A stretch of 64,000 nt of DNA from Serratia marcescens (GTDB taxonomy: Bacteria; Pseudomonadota; Gammaproteobacteria; Enterobacterales; Enterobacteriaceae), in the NCBI RefSeq assembly GCF_006715005.1, contig NZ_VFMJ01000001.1, forward strand, positions 1,984,001 to 2,048,000, given 5' to 3'. Made by a program: the position numbers and the translations under genes. Positions 40,757 to 52,107 of this stretch are shown in pieces. How positions within the stretch are numbered: the first letter of the stretch is position 1; each line of letters opens with the position of its first letter. The notes beneath the pieces are model-generated. The model searched no databases, was not told where the DNA came from, and saw nothing but the letters and a program-made list of their open reading frames with translations.

Positions 40757-41503
40757 TTAATTAATTGAACGCCAAACAATCTCAATTCCCAAGATGAATA
40801 ACCCGATAAAGAAAAGGCGACGAAAAATCAGCGGGCTGCTGTGACGACGCACGATCCCACCCAACCACATGCCGCCCAGCGCCGGCAACAGCGCCAGCAG
40901 CGAGCCGCCGAGCAGCGAGCCGGGCAGTGCCTGATGCCAGGCTAATCCGGCGGCCAGCGCCAGCGTCGAGACGGTGAACGACAGCCCCAGCGCCTGTACC
41001 AGATCGTCACGCGCCAGGCCCAATGCGTTCAGATAGGGCACCGCCGGTATGACGAATACGCCGGTGGCGCCGGTCAGCACGCCGGTCACCAGGCCGCACA
41101 GCGGCCCCAGCCAAGGCTCTGCCGTGGCGGAAACGCGCCAATCGAAACGGGTGAATCCCAACAGCGCATAGCCGATCAGGCAAACGCCCAGCGCCAGCGG
41201 CGCCAGGCGGCCGTCGGTGGCGGTGAGCGCGCCGGCGCTCAGCAACGTGCCCAGCGTGACGCACAGCATCATCGGCCAGAGTCGACGGCACAGCGCCCCC
41301 AACCTCGGCCCGCACAGCAACTGCCACAGATTGGTGATCAACGAGGGTAACAGCAGCAGCGCGGCGGCCTGCCCCGGCGGCATCATCAGGCTGAGCAGCC
41401 CCATCGAGACCGTCGGCAACCCCAGACCGATCGCCCCTTTGACCGTGCCGGCCAGCGTAAAAATGCCCGTCAGGGCGATAATCTCGAGTAACGTCAGCGA
41501 CAT
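40757..41503 (-). CDS. TauE/SafE-family anion permease
   Basis: A 248-residue membrane protein with about eight helices. FTLAGTVKGAIGLGLPTVSMGLLSL and the second-half LVTGVLTGATGVFVIPAVPYLNALGL are the paired TauE/SafE signatures, linked to export of sulphite, sulphoacetate or other organic acids. ATG 41503 is used; the upstream reading overlaps the divergent regulator. It faces a LysR gene with about 107 bases between, a common regulator-transporter pairing. Substrate unknown. Confidence 0.85.
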   Translation of the reverse strand: MSLTLLEIIALTGIFTLAGTVKGAIGLGLPTVSMGLLSLMMPPGQAAALLLLPSLITNLWQLLCGPRLGALCRRLWPMMLCVTLGTLLSAGALTATDGRLAPLALGVCLIGYALLGFTRFDWRVSATAEPWLGPLCGLVTGVLTGATGVFVIPAVPYLNALGLARDDLVQALGLSFTVSTLALAAGLAWHQALPGSLLGGSLLALLPALGGMWLGGIVRRHSSPLIFRRLFFIGLFILGIEIVWRSIN

Positions 41504-41610
41504 GCGTCTATCCTTATGGCGAATCAACGGCCCGATTGTGGCCGGCGCCGCGCCGCGGCACAATGCGGCAATGGCAGAGCCTGCCTGCGGCAAAGACAGA
41601 GGAAGAACGC

Positions 41611-42492
41611 ATGCATTTTGACTTTATCGATCTGCGACTGTTGGTGGCGGTGCTCGAGACCGGCAGCATCACCGCCGGCGGCGAGCGCGTCGGGCTGTCG
41701 CTGGCCGCCGCCAGCGCCCGCATGCGCGGGCTGGAACAACAGGCCGGCGTGGCGCTGTTGACGCGCAATCCGCGCGGCGTCCAGGCGACGCCGGCCGGTG
41801 AGCGCCTGTTGCAACACGCGCGCGTGCTGCTGCAACAGCGCGACCGGCTGCGGGGTGATATGGCCGAGTTCGCGCCGGGCCAGCGCAGCCAGCTGCGCAT
41901 CGTCGCCAATACCGTCGCCGCCGACGCTTTTCTGCCGGAGCTGTTGGCGGATTTTCTGGTGCTGCACCCGCACACCGACATCGCGCTGGAGGAGCTGCCC
42001 AGCCCGGCCATCGCGCAGGCCATCGCCGAACGGGCGGCGGATATCGGCATCGTGGCGGACCACGCCGATCTGCGTGGGCTGGCAAGCTACCCTTTTCGCC
42101 AGGATCGTCTGGTGCTGGCGCTGCCGCCGGGGCATGCGCTCAGCGGCCGCCGCACGCTCAGCTTTGCGGACGCCCTGCCTTTTGATTTCATCGGCCTGCC
42201 GGAAGAGAGTGCGCTGCAACAGCATCTGGAACAGCTGGCGATACGCAGCGGCGGCCCGATGCGGCTGCGGGCGCGCGCGGCTAATTTCGACGCCATCTGC
42301 CGCATGGTGCTGCGCGGCGCCGGGCTGGCGGTGGTGCCGGAAGAGAGCGCCCAACGCCATCCGGAAATTCGACACGCCGCCCTGCCGCTGACGGACGAGT
42401 GGGCGACCCGGCGTCTGTCAATCGTGGTGCGTGCACAGGCGCAGCTGCCGCTGCCGGCGCAGCGGCTGGTGGCGTTCCTGCGCCATGCCTGA
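41611..42492 (+). CDS. LysR-family transcriptional regulator
   Basis: A 293-residue LysR regulator: DFIDLRLLVAVLETGSITAGGERVGLSLAAASARMRGLEQQAG is the DNA-binding domain, then LLTRNPRGVQATPAGE and the effector domain with FLPELLADFLVLHPHTDIALEELPS. The ATG at 41611 follows AGGAAG. It is divergent from the TauE permease and converges on nicB with 6 bases between stops, so it more likely controls the permease than the nic genes. Effector unknown. Confidence 0.87.
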   Translation: MHFDFIDLRLLVAVLETGSITAGGERVGLSLAAASARMRGLEQQAGVALLTRNPRGVQATPAGERLLQHARVLLQQRDRLRGDMAEFAPGQRSQLRIVANTVAADAFLPELLADFLVLHPHTDIALEELPSPAIAQAIAERAADIGIVADHADLRGLASYPFRQDRLVLALPPGHALSGRRTLSFADALPFDFIGLPEESALQQHLEQLAIRSGGPMRLRARAANFDAICRMVLRGAGLAVVPEESAQRHPEIRHAALPLTDEWATRRLSIVVRAQAQLPLPAQRLVAFLRHA

Positions 42493-42498
42493 GGCGGC

Positions 42499-45400
42499 TC
42501 AGTGCGTGCCCGGATCTGCACGCAGCCGCGCCACCTGGGCCTCCACGTCGCGCCAGGCCGGTTTGTCGCCGGCATAGCGTTGGCGCAGATAATTCACCAG
42601 CGCCGTCACCTGCCGATCGGAAAAGCTGTCCTTGAAGCCCGGCATAAAGCCCAATTCGGCGGTGGCCGGTTTGGGGATCCCTTGCAGGATCACTTTGATC
42701 AGGTTATCGGGGCGATCGCTGAAGATATTGGTGTTATTGGCCAGATCCGGGCTGACGCCGAACAGCTGCGGCCCGCCGGCGGCAGCGCTGTGGCAGGCCT
42801 GGCAAGCGCCCTGGAACAACCGCTCGCCCGCCAGCTGACCCGCAGGCAACGCGCGGGCCGCCAACTGCGCCTGCGGTTCCACATTCAGCGTCGCCTTGGT
42901 GCTCAGCGACATCACATAGTTGGCCATCGCCCGCAGATCGCTCTGCGGCAACGTCGCCAGTTCGCTGACCACCGGCCCCATCGGCCCGGCCGCCACGCCG
43001 TGCTCGGCGGAATGCCCGCTGCGGAAGTACTGAAACAGCTGTTCCTCGGTCCAGGGCTTATCCGCATTGGCCAATTGATTCAGCGCCGGCGCTTCCCACC
43101 CGTCCACCATCCCCCCCGCCAGGAAAGCCGCGCCGCCCTTTTCCGCCCCCAGCACATTGCGCGGTGAATGGCAGGCGGCGCAGTGGCCGAGCCCGTTGAC
43201 CAGATAGGCGCCGCGGTTCCACTGCGCGCTTTGTTGCGGATCGGGTTGATATTCCCCCTGGCGCAGGAACAGCGCGTTCCAGCCCGCCATCAGCGGCCGC
43301 AGGTTAAACGGGAAGCGCATCTGATTGGCCGGATTGCTCTGGCGCACCGCCGGTTGCGACATCAGATAAGCGTACAGCGCCTGCATGTCGCCGTCGGTCA
43401 TTTTACTGAAGGCGGTGTAAGGAAATGCCGGATACAGATGGCGGCCGTCGCGGGCGATGCCCTGGCGCATCGCCCGATCGAACGCGGTAAATGACCAGTT
43501 GCCGATGCCGGTTGCCACGTCCGGGGTAATGTTGGTGCTGTAGAGCGTGCCGAACGGCGTCGCCATCGCCAGCCCGCCGGCGTTGGTCGCCCCTTCCGAC
43601 GCGGTATGGCAAACCGCGCAGTCTCCGGCGGCGGCCAACTGGCGGCCGCGCTCCAGCGTGGTGGCCGACCAGGTGCCGGCGCCGGGCGTCGCCACCGGCG
43701 CGATCTCCGCCCGCCACGGCAGAGCACTCCCCGCTATGCCCAGCACCGCGCCGAACAGCCCCGCCGCGCCACCGAACCACCATTTGCCGCGCTTCTTTTT
43801 CGTGGGCGGGGCGGCCTGCCGCTCGGCGTCCGGCCCGTTCAGCGCCTCTCGCAGCTTGTCCGAGGTGATCGGCAGCTCGCGAAAACGAATGCCGGTGGCG
43901 TCGAACACCGCGTTGGCGATGGCCGCCGCGCTGGGCACCGACGCCGACTCCCCGGCGCCCAGCGGCGGATCGTAAGGGCGCGGCATCATCACCACGTCCA
44001 CCTCCGGCACCTCCGGGAAGGTCAGGATCGGGTAAGCCCCCCATTCTTTGGCGGAGACCGTCGATTCCTCAAAGGTCACGCGCTCTTTCAATACCCGGCT
44101 GGTTGATTGCAAAACGTTGCCGTGGATTTGGTGACGCACGCCGTCCGGGTTGACCATCATGCCCGCGTCGTGGCCGACCACAATGCGCGTCACCGCCACT
44201 TCGCCGCTGGCTTTGTCGATCGCCACGTCGGCCACCCAGGCGGCCCAGGCCGCGCCAAAGCCGGGAAACTTGCTGTGGATGTAACGGGCATAGGCAAAGC
44301 CGCGCCCGCGCAGCACGCCGTCTTCCGCCGGGGTCTGCATCGGTTCGGTGTGCGGCGTCCAGCCGGCGCGTTCTGCAGTGCTGCGCATCAGTTCACTGGC
44401 GCGTTCGTCATGGATATAGCGCAGCCGATATTCCAGCGGATCGACGCCGGCGGCGTGGGCCAGCTCATCGATATAAGATTCGTGGGCGAAGGTGTTCGGC
44501 AAGGCGGAAACGCCGCGCATCCAGGAGGCGCGCACGATCGGCGCCATGTCCTCGATGCTGACGCGCAGCGCCAGATACGCATAAGGCGGCACCGAAGTGC
44601 GGTCGCCCATTTCATAGGCCACCGGCAGCGGCTCAACCCGGCCGGTCAGCAACAGCGCCAGCGTCGGCGCGCCGTTGGAAGGATAATAGGTGCGAAAGTC
44701 GTAGGCGACCGGGTGCCCGGCGGCGTCCAGCCCGCCGTCCACCTCCATCAGCTGCGCCGTGCCCTTCGGTTCCCACACATGTTCTTGTTCGCGGGTCAGC
44801 TGCACCCGCACCGGCCTGCCCACCGCGCGCGACAGCAGCGCCGCGTCGGCGCAGACGTCATCGGCGCAATTGCGGCCATAGCAACCGGCCGCCTCCATGC
44901 GAACGATCTCGATCTGCGCTTCCGGGTATTCCAGCAGCCAGGCCAGATCGGCGCGCAGCAGGTGCGGGTTCTGGCTGCCTGACCAGACCTGCAGGCGCTC
45001 CGGCCGGTAGTCCGCCAGCGCGCAGGAAGGGCCAATCGAGGCATGCAGCTGATACGGCCACAGGTAGCTGCGGGTGAAACGCCTGTCGGCCGCCGCCAGT
45101 GCCGCGTCCACATCGCCGGTATCGTGCACCACCCGGGTCGAGTGCGGATTGTCGCGCAGCGCCTGCGCCACGTCGGTCATCTGCGGCAAATTGCGGCGCC
45201 AGTCTTTCCAGCTGACCTGCAGCGCCTGCGCCGCCTTGATCGCCTGCTCTTCGCGTTCGGCGACGATGCCGATGAAATCGCCGATCACCACCAGTTTGAC
45301 GATACCGGGAATATGCGCGATCGAGGTTTCATCCACCGCCAGCAGGCTGGTGCCGACAAATTCGCCGCTGTCGTACCCGGCATAGGGCGGACGCACCACC

Positions 45401-46068
45401 CGGCCGTGCAGCATGTTCGGCAGGCGCATATCGTGTACGTAGGTGGTTTCGCCGGTCGCCTTGGCCGGAATATCGACGCGCGCGGCGCTGGTGCCCACCA
45501 GGCGATACTCCGCCTGCGGTTTCAGCGGCGCGTCGCCGGAAATCGACAGCTCGACATGACCGCCGGCCACCAGCTCGGCGTAGCTGAGCGCCTGCCCCTG
45601 CGGGCTGCGGATCACACCCTCCTCCAGCGTCAGCTGTTCCACCGACGCATCGAAGCGCTGCGCCGCCTGGCGCAACAGCCAACGGCGCGCTTCAGCGGCG
45701 GCGTTGCGCAGCGGCACGGCGGAGATCTGCAGCGTGGCGCTGGCGATGGTGGCGCCCTGATTCGGCGCGCGCTCGGTATCGCCCAACACCATTTGCACCT
45801 GATCCATGCGCAGGTACAGCTCTTCGGCGACGATCTGCCCGAGCGCGGTGCGCACGCCGGTGCCAAGATCGACATGACCGTTAAAGGCATAGATTTCGCC
45901 GCTGCCGCACAGGGCGATAAACAGCCCCTGTTCTTTGGGCTTCAGCACCGGCGTTTGCCCTTTGGGCACCGGCCCCGAAGGCGGTTGCACGCTGTCGACG
46001 ATCAGCAGCACGCCGTCGCGCTGCTGCAATTCGGCCTGGCTCGGCGATGAGGGACGGGAATCAGTCAT
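42499..46068 (-). CDS. nicB: Nicotinate dehydrogenase large subunit (Moco plus tri-haem cytochrome c fusion)
   Basis: A 1189-residue fusion, close to P. putida NicB in length. Residues about 1-725 form the molybdopterin domain (FNGHVDLGTGVRTALGQIVAEEL, YGRNCADDVCADAAL, PPLGAGESASVPSAAAIANAV). A membrane helix follows (about 745-765), then three haem sites CAVCH, CAACH, CQACH. With NicA it hydroxylates nicotinate to 6-hydroxynicotinate, passing electrons straight to its own cytochrome and not to NAD. The start at 46068 overlaps the nicA stop by 8 bases. Last gene of the nicXRAB unit. Confidence 0.93.
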   Translation of the reverse strand: MTDSRPSSPSQAELQQRDGVLLIVDSVQPPSGPVPKGQTPVLKPKEQGLFIALCGSGEIYAFNGHVDLGTGVRTALGQIVAEELYLRMDQVQMVLGDTERAPNQGATIASATLQISAVPLRNAAAEARRWLLRQAAQRFDASVEQLTLEEGVIRSPQGQALSYAELVAGGHVELSISGDAPLKPQAEYRLVGTSAARVDIPAKATGETTYVHDMRLPNMLHGRVVRPPYAGYDSGEFVGTSLLAVDETSIAHIPGIVKLVVIGDFIGIVAEREEQAIKAAQALQVSWKDWRRNLPQMTDVAQALRDNPHSTRVVHDTGDVDAALAAADRRFTRSYLWPYQLHASIGPSCALADYRPERLQVWSGSQNPHLLRADLAWLLEYPEAQIEIVRMEAAGCYGRNCADDVCADAALLSRAVGRPVRVQLTREQEHVWEPKGTAQLMEVDGGLDAAGHPVAYDFRTYYPSNGAPTLALLLTGRVEPLPVAYEMGDRTSVPPYAYLALRVSIEDMAPIVRASWMRGVSALPNTFAHESYIDELAHAAGVDPLEYRLRYIHDERASELMRSTAERAGWTPHTEPMQTPAEDGVLRGRGFAYARYIHSKFPGFGAAWAAWVADVAIDKASGEVAVTRIVVGHDAGMMVNPDGVRHQIHGNVLQSTSRVLKERVTFEESTVSAKEWGAYPILTFPEVPEVDVVMMPRPYDPPLGAGESASVPSAAAIANAVFDATGIRFRELPITSDKLREALNGPDAERQAAPPTKKKRGKWWFGGAAGLFGAVLGIAGSALPWRAEIAPVATPGAGTWSATTLERGRQLAAAGDCAVCHTASEGATNAGGLAMATPFGTLYSTNITPDVATGIGNWSFTAFDRAMRQGIARDGRHLYPAFPYTAFSKMTDGDMQALYAYLMSQPAVRQSNPANQMRFPFNLRPLMAGWNALFLRQGEYQPDPQQSAQWNRGAYLVNGLGHCAACHSPRNVLGAEKGGAAFLAGGMVDGWEAPALNQLANADKPWTEEQLFQYFRSGHSAEHGVAAGPMGPVVSELATLPQSDLRAMANYVMSLSTKATLNVEPQAQLAARALPAGQLAGERLFQGACQACHSAAAGGPQLFGVSPDLANNTNIFSDRPDNLIKVILQGIPKPATAELGFMPGFKDSFSDRQVTALVNYLRQRYAGDKPAWRDVEAQVARLRADPGTH

Positions 46069-46603
46069 GGGCGTGGGCGTCCTCATCGCGGCAGAGAATG
46101 ATGGCGCGCTGAACCGCACGCAGGATTTCGAGATGGGTGCCACAGCGGCACAGGTTGCCGGACAGCGCCTGACGGATCTCCGCCTCGCTCGGGGCGGGAT
46201 TGCGATCCAACAGGGCTTTGGTGGTCATGATCATGCCGTTGAGGCAGTAGCCGCATTGCGCCGCCTGCTCTTCGATAAAGGCACGCTGCACCGGGTGCAG
46301 GCGCTGGCGATCGCCAAGGCCTTCCAGGGTCACGATCGCCCGGCCGGACACGCCGAGCGCCGGGATCACGCAGGAGCGCGCCGCCACGCCGTCGATCAAC
46401 ACGGTACAGGCGCCGCATTCGCCCAGGCCGCAGCCGTATTTCGGGCCGTTGAGCGCTAGATCGTTGCGCAGCACCAGCAAGAGCGGCGTATCCGCCATCA
46501 CCTGCGCATGAAGCTGTTCGCCGTTCACCGACAGCATCAGCGGATGCTCCGTCAGCGTGGTTTTCGCGCCTTCCCTGGGCGATTGCACTTCAGATATCGC
46601 CAT
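46061..46603 (-). CDS. nicA: Nicotinate dehydrogenase small subunit (2Fe-2S)
   Basis: A 180-residue 2Fe-2S subunit with both clusters: KYGCGLGECGACTVLIDG with a partner Cys in ARSCVIP, and CGYCLNGMIMTTKA with GNLCRCGTHLEILRA. It carries electrons from the Moco centre of NicB to its haems. A 29-residue N-terminal extension precedes the fold. ATG 46603 is preferred over 46624 because GGAG lies 9 bases ahead of it. It overlaps nicB by 8 bases, so both subunits should be made in step. Confidence 0.92.
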   Translation of the reverse strand: MAISEVQSPREGAKTTLTEHPLMLSVNGEQLHAQVMADTPLLLVLRNDLALNGPKYGCGLGECGACTVLIDGVAARSCVIPALGVSGRAIVTLEGLGDRQRLHPVQRAFIEEQAAQCGYCLNGMIMTTKALLDRNPAPSEAEIRQALSGNLCRCGTHLEILRAVQRAIILCRDEDAHAHD

Positions 46604-46688
46604 TGTTCGCGTCTCCGCCTGCATGTGATGGTCTTATGGGCTGGCCTCTCGCCACCGACCACCAGGCAACCGACGTTGCGCGGGCGAA

Positions 46689-47162
46689 TCAGCCGGTGGG
46701 CGGATCTTCCAGCATTTTATTCAGCAGGAATATCAGCGCTATCCGTTCGGCCGGGTTGAGCGTTCCGAACGTCAGCTCTGTGATTTTCGCCGCCTGCGGC
46801 ACCGTTTCCGTCAGCAGCACGGCGCCGGCGTCGGTGAGGCCGACTACCACCTTGCGCCGATCGATCGGATCCGGCGTCACCGTGATCAGATCGCGCGCCT
46901 TCAGCCGTTCGACGATACCGCGTATGGTGGCCTGATCCACCGCCGTCACCTGCACCAGCTCGGTCAGCGAGCTCGGCCCCATATCGCGCACCGCGCACAG
47001 GGTGATGAACTGCACCGCCGTCAGCTGCGAATCGCCGACGTTTTGCTGGAAAATCGCCACGTGGCGCTGATAAACCTTGCGCAGCAGGTGCCCGACTTGC
47101 TCGGTAAAATGATAATTTTCGGGTTGGCCGCTCACGGCTGACGGGTATTCGGGGGGCGTCAT
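46689..47162 (-). CDS. nicR: MarR-family repressor of the nic genes
   Basis: A 157-residue MarR protein: TEQVGHLLRKVYQRHVAIFQQ, then LTAVQFITLCAVRDMGPSSLTELVQVTAVDQATIRGIVERLKARDLI and wing TPDPIDRRKVVVGLTD. In P. putida the NicR protein represses nicC and nicX promoters and responds to 6-hydroxynicotinate. Position between nicX and nicA, as in Pseudomonas, supports the same role. The ATG at 47162 is used. It lies 66 bases after nicX on the same strand, so it should be self-limiting through the nicX promoter. Confidence 0.88.
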   Translation of the reverse strand: MTPPEYPSAVSGQPENYHFTEQVGHLLRKVYQRHVAIFQQNVGDSQLTAVQFITLCAVRDMGPSSLTELVQVTAVDQATIRGIVERLKARDLITVTPDPIDRRKVVVGLTDAGAVLLTETVPQAAKITELTFGTLNPAERIALIFLLNKMLEDPPTG

Positions 47163-47228
47163 TGCGTTACTCTCACCATCTATGGAATCCACGAGAATAG
47201 TACAAACCCCCGCCGTTGGCAGCAACGA

Positions 47229-48287
47229 TTACGCCCGGCGCACGCGCGACGCCTCCGGCGCCACCACTTCCCCGTCCGCCACCACCGTTTGCCCGTCGAG
47301 GCGGATGTCACAGCGGCGCAGCGCGATGTCCATATGGCAAGGCGTTTTGCGCGTGCCGCCCACTTCGGTGTTCGGCCCGGTGGAGAACAGGAAGTTGCCG
47401 TAGAACGCGCGCGCGTCCATGCACATGCCGTCGTTCTTGTCGTGCAGGCCCATCGCCGTCCACTGGGCGCGCGGCTGCAGGCCCCAGCCGATGTGCGAAA
47501 TGCCGTACACCTCCGGATCGTCGAAGTATTTCATGTATTCGCGCAGGTATTCCGCCTCGAAGCCGCCGTGAATGCGGGTGACGAACCCTTGTTCGATCTC
47601 CAGCGTGATGCGTTCGCGCGCATAGCTTTTAAACGGCAGCAAGATATCGCCGACCTCCAGCACCAGCACCCCTTCCGCCTGCTCCTCATTCGGCCAGGTG
47701 AACAGGAAGCCGCTCGGCCAGTGATCCCAGCGCCCCGGTTCATCGGCATAGCCGTACTCGGTCACCGTCGGGTATTGCCCGAGCGGCGCGCGGAAATCGC
47801 TGCCGGCGGCGGAGGTCACCTGCATCAGCTTCGCCTGCTCCAGCACGGCGGCGGCGGCCAGCACCCGCGCCTTGTCCTCCGCGTTGGGCAGCATGCGCGC
47901 CAGCACCTCCGGCGGCTCCACCGCCAGCAGGATGCGGGTGCCGGTTTTCAGGATCTGCTCCTGCTCCGGCGAATGCAGCAGCATCATGGTATCGACGATC
48001 AGGTCGGCGGCCTCCAGCGCACGCTGCGCCGCCAGGTTGCCGGTCAGCGCGGTATCGCCGCAATAGGCGGTCATGTCGTTGCCCATCGCCCGCGGATGGT
48101 TGAACGCCGGCAGCTCGACGGCATACACCCTGGCGCCCAGCCGCAGCGCCGCGTCGGTCGCGGCGCGCACCGTGCGCGCATCGGAATAATGGCTTTTCAA
48201 AATCGCCACGCTCTGCGAAGCATCAACCTTCGACAGCGTAAGCACCTGCTCGAACAGCTGTACCAACTGGGTTTCATTGACCGCCAT
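47229..48287 (-). CDS. nicX: 2,5-dihydroxypyridine 5,6-dioxygenase
   Basis: A 352-residue Fe(II) extradiol-type ring-opening enzyme that converts 2,5-dihydroxypyridine and oxygen to N-formylmaleamate. The three iron ligands of P. putida NicX fall at the same numbers here: His265 (SHIGWG), His318 and Asp320 (PCHMDIAL). Length and the block GFEAEYLREYMKYFDDPEVYGISHIGWG agree with the family, which is not related to the usual catechol dioxygenases. First gene of the leftward nic unit, divergent from nicC across 328 bases. Confidence 0.93.
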   Translation of the reverse strand: MAVNETQLVQLFEQVLTLSKVDASQSVAILKSHYSDARTVRAATDAALRLGARVYAVELPAFNHPRAMGNDMTAYCGDTALTGNLAAQRALEAADLIVDTMMLLHSPEQEQILKTGTRILLAVEPPEVLARMLPNAEDKARVLAAAAVLEQAKLMQVTSAAGSDFRAPLGQYPTVTEYGYADEPGRWDHWPSGFLFTWPNEEQAEGVLVLEVGDILLPFKSYARERITLEIEQGFVTRIHGGFEAEYLREYMKYFDDPEVYGISHIGWGLQPRAQWTAMGLHDKNDGMCMDARAFYGNFLFSTGPNTEVGGTRKTPCHMDIALRRCDIRLDGQTVVADGEVVAPEASRVRRA

Positions 48288-50558
<2,271 letters not shown>

Positions 50559-50573
50559 ATGAGGAACACCGAC

Positions 50574-51326
50574 ATGAGCAACCACTACCGCATCGGCCAG
50601 ATCGTGCCCAGCTCCAACACCACGATGGAAACCGAGATCCCGGCAATGCTGGGCGCGCGCCAGCTGATACGCCCGGAGCGTTTCACCTTTCACTCCAGCC
50701 GCATGCGCATGAAACACGTCAATAAAGAAGAATTGGCGGCGATGGACGCCGAGTCCGATCGCTGCGCGCTGGAGCTGTCCGACGCGCGGGTCGACGTGCT
50801 CGGCTACGCCTGCCTGGTGGCCATCATGGCGATGGGGCTGGGCTACCACCGCGAATCGCAGGCCCGGCTGGCGCAGGTGACGAAAGACAATCAGGCCGCC
50901 GCGCCGGTTATCAGCAGCGCCGGCGCGCTGGTCAACGGCCTGAAGGTGATCGGCGCCAAACGCATCGCGCTGGTGGCGCCCTACATGAAACCGCTGACCC
51001 AGCTGGTGGTGGACTACATCCAGCACGAAGGCATTGAGGTCAAGGTGTGGCGCGCGCTGGAGATCCCGGACAACCTCGACGTCGGCCGGCACGATCCGGC
51101 CAGGCTGCCGGGGATCGTCGCCGAGATGGATTTACGCGAGGTCGATGCTATCGTGCTGTCCGCCTGCGTGCAGATGCCTTCGCTGTCGGCCGTCCCGACG
51201 GTGGAGGCTCAAACCGGCAAACCGGTGATCACCGCCGCCATCGCCACCACTTACGCGATGCTGACCGCGCTGGAGCTGGAACCGATCGTTCCCGGCGCCG
51301 GCGCCCTGCTGTCCGGCGCTTATTGA
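50574..51326 (+). CDS. nicE: Maleate cis-trans isomerase
   Basis: A 250-residue member of the Asp/Glu racemase superfamily. It opens RIGQIVPSSNTTMETEIP, the usual start of maleate isomerases, and the two catalytic cysteines lie in GYACLVA and LSACVQMPS. It turns maleate into fumarate, delivering the pathway to the TCA cycle. ATG 50574 has GAGGAA 7 bases ahead; an ATG at 50559 overlaps that site and is rejected. Confidence 0.93.
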   Translation: MSNHYRIGQIVPSSNTTMETEIPAMLGARQLIRPERFTFHSSRMRMKHVNKEELAAMDAESDRCALELSDARVDVLGYACLVAIMAMGLGYHRESQARLAQVTKDNQAAAPVISSAGALVNGLKVIGAKRIALVAPYMKPLTQLVVDYIQHEGIEVKVWRALEIPDNLDVGRHDPARLPGIVAEMDLREVDAIVLSACVQMPSLSAVPTVEAQTGKPVITAAIATTYAMLTALELEPIVPGAGALLSGAY

Positions 51327-51335
51327 GGAGGCAGA

Positions 51336-51965
51336 ATGAACGACACCCTCAGCGACAACTACCGCGGCGTCTGGGGCCAGCGCATCGGCTTCGGCCGGCG
51401 CCCGGCGTTGCTGGCGATCGACTTTATGCAGGCCTACACCACCGAAGGCGCGCCGCTGTTCGCGCCGGGCGTGGTGAGCGCGGTCGAGGAAAGCCGCGAG
51501 CTGCTGGCCTGCGCGCGCCGCACGGGAATTCCGGTGATCCACACCCATATCCGCTATCATGCAGGCCATTTTGCCGATGGCGGCCTGTGGGTGAAGAAAG
51601 CGCCGGTGATGAAAGACATGGTGGCGGGCAACCCGCTGGCGGCGTTCTGCCCGCCGGTGGCGCCGCTGGCCGATGAGGTGGTGCTGAGCAAGCAATACGC
51701 CAGCGCCTTCTTTGGCACCGCGCTGGCGCCGCTGCTGGTGGCGCAAGGGATCGACACGCTGCTGATGATCGGCTGCTCCACCAGCGGCTGCATCCGCGCC
51801 AGCGCGGTGGACGCGGTACAGCACGGCTTCCGCGCCATGGTGGTGCGCGAGTGCGTCGGCGATCGTCACCCCGGCCCGCACGAAGCCAACCTGTTCGACA
51901 TCGACAGCAAATACGGCGACGTGGTGCACAAACGGGAGGCGCTCGACTACCTGAACCGGTTATGA
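51336..51965 (+). CDS. nicF: Maleamate amidohydrolase
   Basis: A 209-residue isochorismatase-like hydrolase that converts maleamate to maleate and ammonia. The catalytic Asp (LAIDFMQAYT), Lys (VKKAPV) and Cys (GCSTSGCIRASA) are in place. GGAGG precedes the ATG. It is fifth in the catabolic order but lies after nicE, as in Pseudomonas. The ammonia released makes nicotinate a nitrogen source as well as a carbon source. Confidence 0.92.
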   Translation: MNDTLSDNYRGVWGQRIGFGRRPALLAIDFMQAYTTEGAPLFAPGVVSAVEESRELLACARRTGIPVIHTHIRYHAGHFADGGLWVKKAPVMKDMVAGNPLAAFCPPVAPLADEVVLSKQYASAFFGTALAPLLVAQGIDTLLMIGCSTSGCIRASAVDAVQHGFRAMVVRECVGDRHPGPHEANLFDIDSKYGDVVHKREALDYLNRL

Positions 51966-52107
51966 GTCAACGATTCACCTGCAACAACAATAACGAAGGC
52001 GCAAACAGCGCCTCACGCGACCGCCCGAAACAGGGCGGCGCCCATGCAACGCAAACACAACAGGCGCCTCCTGCGGAGGCCAACACGCACCACCTGGAGA
52101 CAACATC

